A stretch of DNA of 64,000 nucleotides from Actinomyces lilanjuaniae (GCF_003606385.1 NZ_CP032514.1:2790001-2854000), one strand, 5' to 3'; positions 26,851 through 37,241 are shown, counted from the stretch's first letter. The notes: generated from the letters alone by a model not told the origin. Numbers and translations are program-made.

Positions 26851-29800
26851 CTAGCTCTGACCGGTTCCGTCAGTGCTGGCCGTCCCGGTGCTGGTCCCCC
26901 TGCTGCTGGCGGTCTTTGACGTCGTCCCACCGCCTGCGGCCTTACGCGTCCCAGCCGTGCCTCCCGCCGTCCTGCGGGCGCTGGCCTTGCTGGCACCCGT
27001 CCTGCCGGTACTCGTCTTACGGGTGGCGCGCTTCTTGGCAGGCCCCTTGGCCCGCTTCTCAGCCAGCAGCTCGTAGGCGCGCTCGGCGATGACCGTGGCC
27101 GGGTCGTCCCCCCGGCGCAGAGTCACGTTGGTCTCCCCGTCGGTGAAGTACGGCCCGAAGCGGCCGTCCTTGATGACGACAGGGCGCCCCGTGGCCGGGT
27201 CCGTGCCCAGGTCACGCAGAGGAGGCCGCGCAGCGGACTGCCCCCGACGACGCTTGGGCTGGGAGAACAGCTCCAGGGCCTGCTCCAGGGTGACGGAGAA
27301 GATCTGCTCCTCGGTCTCCAGGGACCGCGAGTCCGAGCCCTTCTTCAAGTAGGGGCCGTAGCGGCCGTTCTGCGCAGTGATGTCCTCCCCGGACTCCGGG
27401 TCCTGCCCCACCACCCGAGGCAGACTGAGCAGGTCGAGGGCCTGCTCCAGGGTGACCGTGGCCAGGTCCATCGACCTCAGCAGGCTCGCCGTACGCGGCT
27501 TGGGCCTCGCCGTCCTCGCCTTCCTTGAGGTCTGGGACGCCCTGGCCGACCTAGCAGACGACGTCGCAGCCCCGGCGGGGTCAGTAGCCTCACCGCCCTG
27601 GCTGCCCGCGCCCGTCGCCACCGCGCTGTCGGCGCCCTCCTCCCTAGGATCAGGCAGGACCTCGGTCACGTAAGGTCCGTAGCGGCCGTCCTTGGCGATG
27701 ATCATGTGGCCTGTGGACGGGTCGACCCCCAGCTCGCGGCCGTCGTCGGCAGCGCGGGCGAACAGCTCGCGCGCCTTATCCAGGCTGAGCTCGTCGGGGG
27801 CGACATCGGCAGGCACGTTCGCCCGCCTACCCTCAGCGTCCTCCAGGTAAGGGCCGTAACGCCCCACGCGCAAGGTGACACCCTCACCGAGGTCAATGGA
27901 GTTCACCGCCCGCGCGTCAATCTCCCCCAGCCCGGCGACCAGACCTCTGAGACCGTGGAGCGTCAGCTCCGTGCTCCCAGTGTCCTCAGTACCTCCAGCA
28001 TCCTCATCGCCCCCGGGGCCTGCAGTACCCTCAGCACCCGCAGCGCCGTTGTTCCCCTGCGAGCCGTTGTAGAAGCGGGACAGCCAGGCCACCCGGTCCT
28101 CCTCGCCAGCGGCGATCCGGTCCAGGTCCCTCTCCATGGAGGCAGTGAAGTCGTAGTCGACGAGCTCGGCAAAGTTCTCCTCCAGCAGGCGGGTGACGGA
28201 GAAGGCCAGCCACGTGGGCACCAGGGCCTGACCGCGGTGGTCCACGTAGCCGCGGTCAGAGATCGTCGACATGATCGAGGCGTAGGTAGAGGGACGCCCG
28301 ATCTCGCGCTCCTCCAGGGCCTTGACCAGGGAGGCCTCCGTGTAGCGGGGAGGTGGGGTGGTCTCGTGCCCAGAGGCCTCAGCCCTAAGGGCAGCGAGCT
28401 CCTGTCCCTCCGTCATGGCGGGCAAGCGCACGTCCTTGCCCGCATCGGCCTTGCCAGCCCCGGAGGAGTCCTCATAGCGCTCAGCGTCACGCCCCTCCTC
28501 GTAGGCTGCCAAGAAGCCACGGAAGGTAATGACCGTGCCCGAGGCGCTTAGCCCCGCTACTGAGAACGTCGGCCCGGCGTCCCGGGAACTACCCGCCGCT
28601 GGGGTCAGGGGCACCTCAACAGTCACCGTCGCGGTAGAGCCGACGGCGTCAGCCATCTGGGAGGCCACGGTACGCCTCCAGATCAGCTCGTAGAGACGGA
28701 ACTGGGCGCCGCTGAGGTCACCACTGACCTGGGCCGGGGTGCGGAAGTGGTCACCAGCGGGACGGATCGCCTCGTGCGCCTCCTGAGCACCCTTGGCCCG
28801 GGAGGCGTAGACCCTGGGGCGCTGCGGGAGGTACTGGGAGCCGTAGAGCTCGGCCACCTGCGCCCGGGCTGCCTCCACAGCCTGGGAGGACAGCACCGTC
28901 GAGTCAGTACGCATGTAGGTGATAAAGCCGTTCTCATACAGTCCCTGGGCCACGCGCATCGTCTCACGGGGATTCATCCGCAGCTTGCGTGAGGCCTCCT
29001 GCTGGAGGGTCGAGGTGGTGAACGGAGCAGCAGGACGGCGCTTGTACGGCTTGTCCTCGACAGAGGCTACCCGCGGCTGCCCGCGACCGACCGCCTCGGC
29101 GACAGCAGCCGCTCCCGCCTGGTGCAGGTGGACCACAGAGGCCTTCAGCGCAGCCGGCCGCAGCTGGCCGTCGTCGTTGAAGTCGCGTCCGGTCGCCACC
29201 CTCCGCCCGTCCAGTGTCGTCAGACGGGCAGAGAAGACGGAGTCGTGCTGGTCCTGGGACTCCTGCTGGGACGGCGCAGCCGCCTCGGGGGTATCCGGGC
29301 TCCCGGGCAGCACGGTGCTCAGCTCAGCTTCCACCCCCAGTAGGAGGCCGAGGTAAAGGCCATCCGCTCGCGCTCACGCTCCACCACCAGGCGGGTCGCC
29401 ACGGACTGGACCCGCCCGGCCGACAGCCCGCCCTGACCTTGCGCCACAGGACCGGGCTGACCTCATAGCCGACCAGCCGGTCCAGGATGCGCCTGGTCTC
29501 CTGGGCGTCCACCCGGTGGGTGTCCAGGTCACGCGTGCTGTCCAGGGCGCGGGCCACCGCCTCGCGGGTGATCTCCGTGAAGGTCATGCGCCTGACCGGG
29601 ATCGTGGGCTTGAGCACCTCCAGGAGGTGCCAGGCGATTGCCTCACCCTCCCGGTCGTCGTCCGTGGCCAGGTAGAGCTCGTCAGCCTCCTTGAGCGCCT
29701 TCCGGAGCTGGGCGACTGTCTTTTTCTTGTCCGGGTTGACGACGTAGTAGGGGGTGAAGCCGTCCTCCACGTCCACGGCGAACTTGCCGTAGGGCCCTTT

Positions 29801-29944
29801 CTTCATAGCGGCGGGCAGCTCGGAGGGCTGCGGCAAATCACGAATGTGACCCACGGAGGCCTCGACGTCGAAGTCCTCCCCGAGGTACCCGGCGATAGAA
29901 CGCACCTTGTTGGGGGACTCCACGATGACGAGCTTGGTGGACAC
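26851..29944 (-). CDS. topA: DNA topoisomerase I, two frameshifts as read
   Basis: Type IA topoisomerase relaxing negative supercoils. The N-terminal TOPRIM part (from ATG 29944) has [28 protein letters not shown] and [15 protein letters not shown]. The active-site tyrosine region is [13 protein letters not shown]. Four C-terminal GRYGPY-type repeats ([43 protein letters not shown]) precede a Lys/Arg/Thr/Ala-rich tail, as in actinobacterial TopA. The frame breaks after LWRKVRAG; one added base near 29430 gives [20 protein letters not shown] and another near 29338 rejoins [11 protein letters not shown]. The gene is essential, so these breaks argue for sequence error. Normally near tmk-holB; here 8 kb away. 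Confidence 0.93.
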
Positions 29945-30275
29945 GGGCGACCTTCCTCACAGGCGGGCGTGACGGGTGGTGGCGAGACAGGCCGACTGGC
30001 AAGCCCTCAGCCAGGACACGCCTGTACCCCGTTGTGCATCAACCGCACAACCAGGCACGCCTACGCGTCCCAGACGTCTGGGAGCCGGTCGGGAACCGAC
30101 AGGGACGACCCCCTCCCAGCTGACTGTAACGTATTGCGGCCGCTGGTACCTCGCAGCAGCCACGTCGTTGTGGAGAGGTCGTGGGGTCGTGGAGAGGCCG
30201 TGGGAACCACGGCTGCTGCGGACCGCACCTGCCGCCACGCCGGGAACTACACGCCCAGACCAGGTCAGCCAGCCG
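29945..30275. other. non-coding gap upstream of topA
   Basis: 331 bases containing the topA promoter region on the minus strand. A short tandem direct repeat GTGGAGAGG(T/C)CGTGG occurs at 30170-30184 and 30189-30203. No gene is supported. Confidence 0.5.
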
Positions 30276-31607
30276 TCAGGACAGCTCCGACAACGCGCCA
30301 CGGATCGTGGCAAGCCTCTGTGTGGTCGCGGTCTCGTCGTAGGGCAGGCCCAGTCCCCGGCACTCCGCGGCAAGCTGGGCGAGAGACCGCACCTCAGGGA
30401 ATCCCTGGGACGCCAGGGAGGCGACCTCGTCCACCACGGGGGAGCCGGAGACCCCGTTGCCGCCACGGGCGTCCACCCACTGGCCCAGGCGGCGGGCAGC
30501 ACGGTCGAGGCTGGAGGTAACCACGCGCAGGGCGTCGTCCAGCTCGCCGACCTGGGTGCTCACGCTGCGCAGAACAGGCCCCAGGCCCGCGACCCCCGAC
30601 TCCAGGGCCTCGCACAGGTCCCTCAGCGAGCGGACGGCGTCCTCCTCCGAACCGTCCAGGATGGACTGGGCGAACCGCCCCACCATGAGGGTCAGCAGCC
30701 GCATCAGGGCTACGGCGAAGCGCAGCTGCGTGACCGCCTCGTGCATGGAGCGCAGGCGCCGGGGCAGCCCGCCGAGCTCGCTGCCCGCGGTACCGGACAG
30801 CTCACTGATCCGCTCAGCCAGGGACTGAGCCCGGGTACGCGCACCGCCCCCTCCGTCCTGGGAGACCAGCTGACCGATACGCATGATCCGCCCCCGGGCC
30901 GCCGAGATGGAGTCGTGAGCCGCCTCCATGGCGACAATGAGCCGCATGTACTCGTCAAGCTCGTAGACCAGGGCGTTGGTCTCCCGCTCGATCACGGCCA
31001 CGGTGCTGAGGATACGAGCCACCGGCCCCAGCACGTCCGGGGCCGCGGCAGGAACACGTACCCCCGCAGCCACCAGCGCCGCCACCTCGCGGGGGAGAGT
31101 GGCCTCGGTCATCTCGTACAGGGAGCCGAACCCCAGAGCGGCGAGCTCGGTGGACAGCTCCTGGGCACCGTACTCGCCGATCTGCCGCCGTGAGGCTGCA
31201 CGGGCGGCCAGCTCGCGCTCCTTGGCCCGCACACGCCGATAGGCCTCCTCCACCTGGGTCCGGGTGCTCGCGTCCATCGGCTTGATCCGCACCGAGAGGA
31301 ACCCGTCACGCAGGGGAACTACTGTGGCAAAGACCCGGTAGTCCAGGCCGTCCACCGCCCGGTTGATGACATAGGCGCACACGGGCCTGCCCGCCTGGAG
31401 GTCGTCCCACATGAGCCGGAACAGACCCGCAGGCATATCCAGGTGCCGTACAATATTGTGAGGTGACCCGATAAGGCGCTCACGCGAGTAGCGGGAGAGG
31501 ACGTCAAAGGTCCTGTTAGTGTTCTGGATGACGCCTCTAAGGTCCGTCGTCGAGAAAAAGATGTCCTGCGGGTCGAACAGCCGCTCGTATCCGATCTGCG
31601 ATTCCAT
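30276..31607 (-). CDS. Aer-like PAS domain protein (copy 1)
   Basis: A 443-residue soluble protein. The N-terminal PAS domain (residues ~10-125) closely follows the aerotaxis-receptor pattern: IFFSTTDLRGVIQNTNRTF, LSRYSRERLIGSPHNIVRHL-DMPAG, MWDDLQAGRPVCAYVINR and FATVVPLRDGFLSVRIKP. In Aer this domain binds FAD to sense redox state. The rest is long helices with leucine heptads (about 130-443) but no HAMP, no membrane segment and no MCP hairpin tip. GGAAGAG precedes the ATG. It shares its whole architecture with the gene 125 bases upstream. Confidence 0.8.
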   Translation of the reverse strand: MESQIGYERLFDPQDIFFSTTDLRGVIQNTNRTFDVLSRYSRERLIGSPHNIVRHLDMPAGLFRLMWDDLQAGRPVCAYVINRAVDGLDYRVFATVVPLRDGFLSVRIKPMDASTRTQVEEAYRRVRAKERELAARAASRRQIGEYGAQELSTELAALGFGSLYEMTEATLPREVAALVAAGVRVPAAAPDVLGPVARILSTVAVIERETNALVYELDEYMRLIVAMEAAHDSISAARGRIMRIGQLVSQDGGGGARTRAQSLAERISELSGTAGSELGGLPRRLRSMHEAVTQLRFAVALMRLLTLMVGRFAQSILDGSEEDAVRSLRDLCEALESGVAGLGPVLRSVSTQVGELDDALRVVTSSLDRAARRLGQWVDARGGNGVSGSPVVDEVASLASQGFPEVRSLAQLAAECRGLGLPYDETATTQRLATIRGALSELS

Positions 31608-31732
31608 GGGTGCTCTCTTCCGGTCAGTGGAACATGACGCTCAGCGGGGAGCCGCTACGCCCCGCCCTGGCACCGCCAGGACCCCGGCACTGCATGACGT
31701 GCCCCGGCCTTGACGGTCACCCTCGGCAGCGG

Positions 31733-33085
31733 CTATCCCCCCATCTGCGCCAGGGCCTGGCGAACCGTGGAGACACGCTCACGGATAAGAGGCTCGTCCA
31801 GGGTCACGACGACCCCGCGCGCCTTCGCTGCCAACTCGGCCAGGGAGGCAGTCTCGGGGAAGCCCTGCTCCCCGAGCTCGACCGCCTCCTGGAGCACAGC
31901 AGCAGCGTCCACGCCCTCAGCCAGGGCCTGGGCACCCTCGTCCTGGAGCGCCCGGATCCAGCGCTGGAACGGACGCTTGACCCGGTCGAGGTTGCTGACC
32001 ACCGACCGCAGGTCCGCGTCCAGGCGCTCAGCGAGGTCGGCCGCGTTCTGGCAGGACGGCGCAAGCGGCTCAAGGTCCACCAGGAGCGCCTCAGCAAGGT
32101 CACTGATGGCGTCGGCGGAGTCGACCTCCGTCTCGTCCAGGACCGCGGCGGCGAAGATCCCCGTCATCAAGGTGTGCAGACGCATCATCGAGGAGCGGAA
32201 GCGCACCTCGGAGGCGACCTCGTAGAGGGCCACCAGCGAGGAGTTCAGCTGCTGGAGAACCTCCACGGCCTGCGCACTACGCTCCCTGACCCGCTCTGAG
32301 ACAGTCGGCACGGAGGAGTCCTGGTCCGGGCTGGTCACCTCCCCTACCAGCGCCCCCACGCGGTTAGCCCGGTCGATGACCGAGCGGACACTCGTCGCCC
32401 AGGCCCCCAGGCCGTTAATGAGGTCCTGGTACTCGTTGAGCTGGTAGATCAGCTCGTCGGTGTCCCGCTCAATGACCGCCATGGCCGACAAGATGGTGGA
32501 CATGGGGCTGTCCGACTCCGTGCGGCGGGGTACACGCACGCCCTCGACCACGAGCAGGGCCAGCTCTCTCGGCAGGGCTGCCCTGGCAAAGGAGTACAGG
32601 CCGCGGAACTGCGCCTGGCTGAGCTCCTCAGACATCAAGGTGGCACCACGGTCAGCCACCTCACGACGGCTGTGCCCCTGGTCAGCGTACTCACGCTCTG
32701 CGGCACGGACCCGGGCGTACATCTCCCTAACCGGGGTGAACAGCGCGTGGTTGCTGGGGCGGACCCGCACCGAGAGGTAGCCGTCGGCAAGGGGGACGAC
32801 CGTGGCAAAGACCCAGTAGTCTAGCCCGTCCTTGGCTCTGTTCAGGACATAGACGCATGCTGGCCGCCCTGCCTCCAGCTCGTCCCACATCAGCCTGAAG
32901 GCGCCTGCGGGCATGTCGTCATGGCGGATGATGTTGTGCGGAGCGCCGACCAGCTCCTCAGAGCTGTAGCGGGACAGCGAGTTAAATACCCGGTTTGTCC
33001 TGCGGATAACGCCCTTGGCGTCCGTGGTCGAGAAGAACAGGTCCTCGGCACCGAAGCGGCGCTCGTTGCCATCGACGTATTCCAT
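31733..33085 (-). CDS. Aer-like PAS domain protein (copy 2)
   Basis: A 450-residue paralogue of the previous protein. The PAS domain carries LFFSTTDAKGVIRRTNRVFN, LVGAPHNIIRHDDMPAGAFR, MWDELEAGRPACVYVLNRAK and YWVFATVVPLADGYLSVRVR. The helical C-terminal region has the same motif order (e.g. ILSAMAVIERDTDELIYQLN here, ILSTVAVIERETNALVYELD in copy 1) and the same ending with QGFPE-(T/V)-x-SLA-(E/Q)-LA. ATG 33085 has AGGAGAGTC just upstream; the longer open frame to 33367 has no such support. First gene of the pair's likely operon. Confidence 0.8.
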   Translation of the reverse strand: MEYVDGNERRFGAEDLFFSTTDAKGVIRRTNRVFNSLSRYSSEELVGAPHNIIRHDDMPAGAFRLMWDELEAGRPACVYVLNRAKDGLDYWVFATVVPLADGYLSVRVRPSNHALFTPVREMYARVRAAEREYADQGHSRREVADRGATLMSEELSQAQFRGLYSFARAALPRELALLVVEGVRVPRRTESDSPMSTILSAMAVIERDTDELIYQLNEYQDLINGLGAWATSVRSVIDRANRVGALVGEVTSPDQDSSVPTVSERVRERSAQAVEVLQQLNSSLVALYEVASEVRFRSSMMRLHTLMTGIFAAAVLDETEVDSADAISDLAEALLVDLEPLAPSCQNAADLAERLDADLRSVVSNLDRVKRPFQRWIRALQDEGAQALAEGVDAAAVLQEAVELGEQGFPETASLAELAAKARGVVVTLDEPLIRERVSTVRQALAQMGG

Positions 33086-33533
33086 GACTCTCCTGGTAGC
33101 GTAGTTATAAGGATGGCGGGCCGCAGCCGGTGGTAGCGCTGGTTCACGTACCACGCAGCCGGGACGCGACCCGGTCAGGTACAAGAGACTACGCTGCCAT
33201 AGCCCTGATAGAACAGCAGGACCACAGCCTGGCACGGCGGCCCAGCACGACAGAAGCAGGTATGGGGGCGCGCACCACGGGCTCCGCCCCGACACTACTT
33301 TGATTCTTTGTACCAGAACCGGATCACCTCGCGGACGCGGCCACCCGGACGCTGCCCCGCTCGACATGTGCCCTGGTTTCTGGCACCAGGACGATCGGTC
33401 GCACGGCGCAACCGGTCCAGCATTTCATACACCGCCAAGGCATGTGGGTGTTTGTGGTCCCAACCTGATAACACAGGCTTCTCCCAGGCGGCAACTCGAA
33501 AGAATCCAGCAGCCTTATGCTGGAATTAGCAGC
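33086..33533. other. 448-bp divergent intergenic region
   Basis: Lies between the PAS operon (minus) and the OmpR/HK operon (plus) and should hold both promoters. A perfect inverted repeat CCAGCA-N6-TGCTGG at 33506-33523 ends 10 bases before the response regulator ATG. No gene is supported. Confidence 0.5.
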
Positions 33534-34352
33534 ATGAGCACCACCCCTGAGCCCCTCACGCGCCCGGACGGGTCGCCTGTGCGCGTCCTCGTGGTCGACG
33601 ACGAGCAGATGCTGGCCGACCTGCTGGCGAGTGCCCTGCGCTATGAGGGCTGGGAGGTCACCACAGCCGGCACGGGGACGGCGGCGGTCAGGACGGCCCA
33701 GGAGATCCAGCCGGACGTCATCGTCCTCGACGTCATGCTGCCCGACTTCGACGGGCTGGAAGTCATGCGCCGCGTCCACGGCCACACTCCCGGGGTACCC
33801 GTTCTCTTCCTGACGGCCAAGGACGCCGTCTCCGACCGGGTGGCTGGACTGACCGCCGGGGGTGACGACTACGTGACCAAGCCCTTCTCCCTGGAGGAGG
33901 TCGTGGCACGGCTGCGCGCCCTGCTGCGCCGGTCGGGAGCCAGCGAGGAGAAACCCGCTTCCCTGCTGGAGGTCGGCGACCTGCGCATGAACGAGGACTC
34001 CCACGAGGTCTGGCGGGGCGAGGATGAGATCCACCTCACTGCCACCGAGTTCGAGCTGCTACGCTACCTCATGCGCAACCCGCGCCGCGTCCTGTCCAAG
34101 CCACAGATCCTGGACCGCGTCTGGAACTACGACTTCGGCGGGCAGGCAAACATCGTCGAGCTCTACATCTCCTACCTGCGACGCAAGATCGACAAGGGGA
34201 GGGACCCCATGATCCACACGATGCGAGGCGTTGGTTACGTGCTCAAGCCCGCCGCTGACGCACCAGCCGCTGCGAGACACTCCCAGGAACCCGCCACGGC
34301 CGCAGGCGCCGCATCTCAGGGCCCGGCAGGCTCCTCGGGCGGGAGCCTCTGA
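33534..34352 (+). CDS. OmpR/PhoB-family response regulator
   Basis: A 272-residue regulator resembling the TrcR group. The receiver has VVDDEQ at residues 20-25, acceptor Asp66 in VIVLDVMLPDFDG and Lys116 in DYVTKPFSL. The winged helix includes LTATEFELLRYLMRNPRRVL and ANIVELYISYLRRKID, ending TMRGVGYVLKP; an Ala-rich 35-residue tail follows. ATG 33534 is favoured over the open upstream frame because it sits just before the receiver domain. The kinase gene starts 8 bases downstream. Confidence 0.9.
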   Translation: MSTTPEPLTRPDGSPVRVLVVDDEQMLADLLASALRYEGWEVTTAGTGTAAVRTAQEIQPDVIVLDVMLPDFDGLEVMRRVHGHTPGVPVLFLTAKDAVSDRVAGLTAGGDDYVTKPFSLEEVVARLRALLRRSGASEEKPASLLEVGDLRMNEDSHEVWRGEDEIHLTATEFELLRYLMRNPRRVLSKPQILDRVWNYDFGGQANIVELYISYLRRKIDKGRDPMIHTMRGVGYVLKPAADAPAAARHSQEPATAAGAASQGPAGSSGGSL

Positions 34353-34359
34353 GACCCCC

Positions 34360-36054
34360 GTGACGGCAGCACCCCCCGGGATACCGCCCAAGCCACCTGG
34401 CCCTGCCGGGCAGGACGACCAGACCCCTTCCTCACCTCTGCCGCGCCCACGACGGCTGCGCAGCCTGCGTACGACACTCGTGCTCAGCGTGCTCGGCCTT
34501 GTCCTTGTCACTGCCGCCCTCATGAGCGCCTTCTCCACGCTGACCCTGCGCTACACACTGACCGAACACCTCGACGACAAGCTGGCTGCCGCCTCCGAGC
34601 GGGCCGCGAACCGCCGCAACGGCCTGGAACAGGGACCGGCGGGCCCGCCCCAGTACCCTGACGTCGGCAGCACCGAGGAGGTGGCCCCGGGACTGGACGC
34701 CGCAGGCCAGTCCACGGGGACGCTGACCGTCATTATCACCTCGGGATCCGTGAGCAGCGCCACCTATATCGATGCCGAGGGCCACTATGTCAGCCTGTCC
34801 CCACAAGCCCATGCTGACCTGCTGCCAGTTCGTACCGATGGTCACCCCATGACGGTCAGCATTACCTCTCTGGGTGACTACCGGGTCGTGGCCAGCAAGG
34901 ACGACTCCGGCGCTGTCGTCGTCACCGGCCTGTCCATGGAGGACGACAACAGGCTGGTGCGCACCCAGCTGCTCATCGAGGCCGGGATCGCGCTGGTGGG
35001 TGCCCTTGTGATCGCCCTGGCCGGGAGGAGCATGGTCAGGTCCTCCCTGGCACCCTTGGAACGGGTGGCTGTCACCGCCCAGCACGTGGCCTCCCAGCCG
35101 CTGGAGCGCGGTGAGGTCTCCATCGACGAGCGCGTGCCCGCTGAGGACCTGGTCTCCTCCACGGAGGTCAGCCAGGTGGGGACCGCCCTGAACACGCTGC
35201 TGGACCGGGTTGAGGACGCCCTGGGCGCCCGCCAGCGCTCGGAGACGCAGGTGCGCCAGTTCGTGGCCGACGCCTCCCACGAGCTGCGCACGCCCCTGGC
35301 CTCCATCCGCGGCTACACCGAGCTGATCCAGCGCGAGGGCGCTGACGCGAACCTGCCCGAGGAGGCTGAGCACGCCCTGCAGCGGGTGCACTCGGAGTCC
35401 CTGAGGATGACGGCCCTGGTGGAGGACCTGCTGCTGCTGGCCAGCCTGGACGCGGGACGCGGGCTGGTCCTCACGGAGGTGGACCTGGTCGGTCTCCTGG
35501 TGGACACCGTAGCCGACGCGCGCGCTGCAGGCCCCGACCACGACTGGGAGCTGGTCCTGGAGGCGCTGGAGCCTCCTGCGGGGAACAGTGATCGGGCCGC
35601 GCAGAACGGCTCCGGGATCCCCCAGGGCTGTGAGGGCCAGGAGCCCGAGCCCGAGGAGGAGTTTGTCCCCGAGCCGCCGCTGGTAATGGGAGACGAGCCC
35701 CGGCTGCGCCAGGTCCTGGTCAACCTCCTGGCCAACGCCCGCGTGCACACCCCGCCGGGGACACGGGTCACCACGACCCTGCTGCGCCACGACAACCACC
35801 TGGTGGTGCGGATTGCCGACAACGGGCCCGGTATCGAACCTGCCCTGCGTGAGCGCCTCTTCGAGCGCTTTGCCCGCGGCGACACCTCCCGTGAGCGTCG
35901 TACCGGCTCCACCGGCCTTGGGATGTCGATCGCCCTGGCTATCGTGCAGTCGCACCAGGGGACGCTGACCGTGGAGTCAGCGACCCGACAGGAGGACCCC
36001 GAGCACCACGGCACCACCTTCGCCATCAGTCTGCCTGCCGTCGAGGTCCGGTAA
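34360..36054 (+). CDS. sensor histidine kinase
   Basis: A 564-residue HAMP-type kinase, partner of the preceding regulator. First membrane segment TTLVLSVLGLVLVTAALMSA (about residues 32-51), an extracytoplasmic sensor of ~130 residues, second segment LLIEAGIALVGALVIALAG, HAMP, then HisKA with VADASHELRTPLASIRGYTE (His307), N box VLVNLLANARVHTPPG, G1 IADNGPGIEPALRERLFERF and G2 TGLGMSIALAIVQSHQG. A Pro-rich cytoplasmic N-terminus of ~30 residues and an acidic insert (EPEPEEEFVPEPP) between the H and N boxes are unusual. GTG 34360 is the likely start. Confidence 0.9.
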   Translation: MTAAPPGIPPKPPGPAGQDDQTPSSPLPRPRRLRSLRTTLVLSVLGLVLVTAALMSAFSTLTLRYTLTEHLDDKLAAASERAANRRNGLEQGPAGPPQYPDVGSTEEVAPGLDAAGQSTGTLTVIITSGSVSSATYIDAEGHYVSLSPQAHADLLPVRTDGHPMTVSITSLGDYRVVASKDDSGAVVVTGLSMEDDNRLVRTQLLIEAGIALVGALVIALAGRSMVRSSLAPLERVAVTAQHVASQPLERGEVSIDERVPAEDLVSSTEVSQVGTALNTLLDRVEDALGARQRSETQVRQFVADASHELRTPLASIRGYTELIQREGADANLPEEAEHALQRVHSESLRMTALVEDLLLLASLDAGRGLVLTEVDLVGLLVDTVADARAAGPDHDWELVLEALEPPAGNSDRAAQNGSGIPQGCEGQEPEPEEEFVPEPPLVMGDEPRLRQVLVNLLANARVHTPPGTRVTTTLLRHDNHLVVRIADNGPGIEPALRERLFERFARGDTSRERRTGSTGLGMSIALAIVQSHQGTLTVESATRQEDPEHHGTTFAISLPAVEVR

Positions 36055-36260
36055 CCGCCCGGCCAGTCCTGTCAAGAACGCGAAGGCTGCCACGGATATC
36101 GCAGCCGACGCCGGGATGTACCGGTTCCTCGCAGAGTGACCGGATTCTCACAGGGCGACCGGCAGGTCAGTCCTCTATAAGGATTCGGTCCGTTATGAGA
36201 CTTGGTAGTTGTTGCTGCTGAGGATGTCTGCGGTCCGGCTCGGCTCCTACCCCGTCCTAC

Positions 36261-37241
36261 CTATCGCCGCCAGCCACTCAGGCCGACCAGAGCGCCCAGA
36301 GCGAGGCAGGACACTGCGACAGTCGCCACCGATCCTGCGGTATAGGCGGCAAAGAGGTCCCACCGGGTCAGCGGGGCGGCGCTGCGCGACCACACCCACA
36401 TCTCCAGGAGACCGGCACCAGCACAGCCCACGGCTCCTGCGACCGTGAGCACGGTGTTCCACAGCTGCTGCGAGCCCCTGGCTGCGGCTGCCTCACCGCC
36501 AGCACCCTCGTCACGATCCCCGTCGCTGTGGCCGCTGCCATGCTGACCGCCGTCATGCTGACCACCGTGCCCGTCCGGGTCGCGGTCACCGCCCTGCCAT
36601 GCTCCCGCGGCGACCGCCACCGCGCCCCAGGCGACGGCTACCAGCACGGCCGAGAGCACGTCGGAGGGCCGGTGCCACTGGCACACCAGGGTGGAGTACC
36701 CCATGGCCGCCGTGGCGCCAGCCCCCACCCAGGCCGCAGCCGTGCGCCAGCGGGTCCCGGCGAGCAGCACCAGGGCCACGGCGGCTGAGGCCGCCATGGT
36801 CGTGTGCCCCGAGGGCAGGGTATTCGCGTTGTCCCAGCGCGCGGTAATGTCATAGTCGGGACGCCATAGGACCCACTGCTTGATGACCTGGGTGCTCAGG
36901 TTCGCCCCGACCACAGCGACCACCGCCCACAGGGCACGGCGGTGGCTGCCACGCAGCCAGCCGACAAGGAGGATCACCGCTACCAGGACCACCGCTGCGG
37001 GCATGGAGACCGTGGACAGGAGAGCGCGAGCCTGGTCGGAGACGTAGTGGGAGCCGATCTCAGAGCCCTCCAGGGCGGCCGCTTCCAGACGCTGGCCGGT
37101 ATAGGTACCCACAAACAGCCACCACAGCGCGAGCACCCCCACCAGGCAGCACGACACCAGCAGCAGCGCCCGCCCGCGCACACCTGGCGCTGTAACACCT
37201 GGGGGTGCCGCCCTGCCTGGAGTAGTCCGGGAGCTCATCAT
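36261..37241 (-). CDS. PAP2-family phosphatase
   Basis: A 326-residue membrane phosphatase with the three PAP2 motifs: KQWVLWRPD, LPSGHTTMAA and CQWHRPSDVLSA. These act on membrane lipid phosphates such as undecaprenyl or phosphatidyl phosphates. About six hydrophobic segments are present, and the motif order is standard. A 35-residue loop after the fifth segment is made almost wholly of Gly, His and Asp (GGDRDPDGHGGQHDGG...). The ATG at 37241 is chosen because it precedes the first membrane segment at family-typical distance; the open frame continues to 37403 without homology. Divergent from the defence pair. Confidence 0.85.
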   Translation of the reverse strand: MMSSRTTPGRAAPPGVTAPGVRGRALLLVSCCLVGVLALWWLFVGTYTGQRLEAAALEGSEIGSHYVSDQARALLSTVSMPAAVVLVAVILLVGWLRGSHRRALWAVVAVVGANLSTQVIKQWVLWRPDYDITARWDNANTLPSGHTTMAASAAVALVLLAGTRWRTAAAWVGAGATAAMGYSTLVCQWHRPSDVLSAVLVAVAWGAVAVAAGAWQGGDRDPDGHGGQHDGGQHGSGHSDGDRDEGAGGEAAAARGSQQLWNTVLTVAGAVGCAGAGLLEMWVWSRSAAPLTRWDLFAAYTAGSVATVAVSCLALGALVGLSGWRR

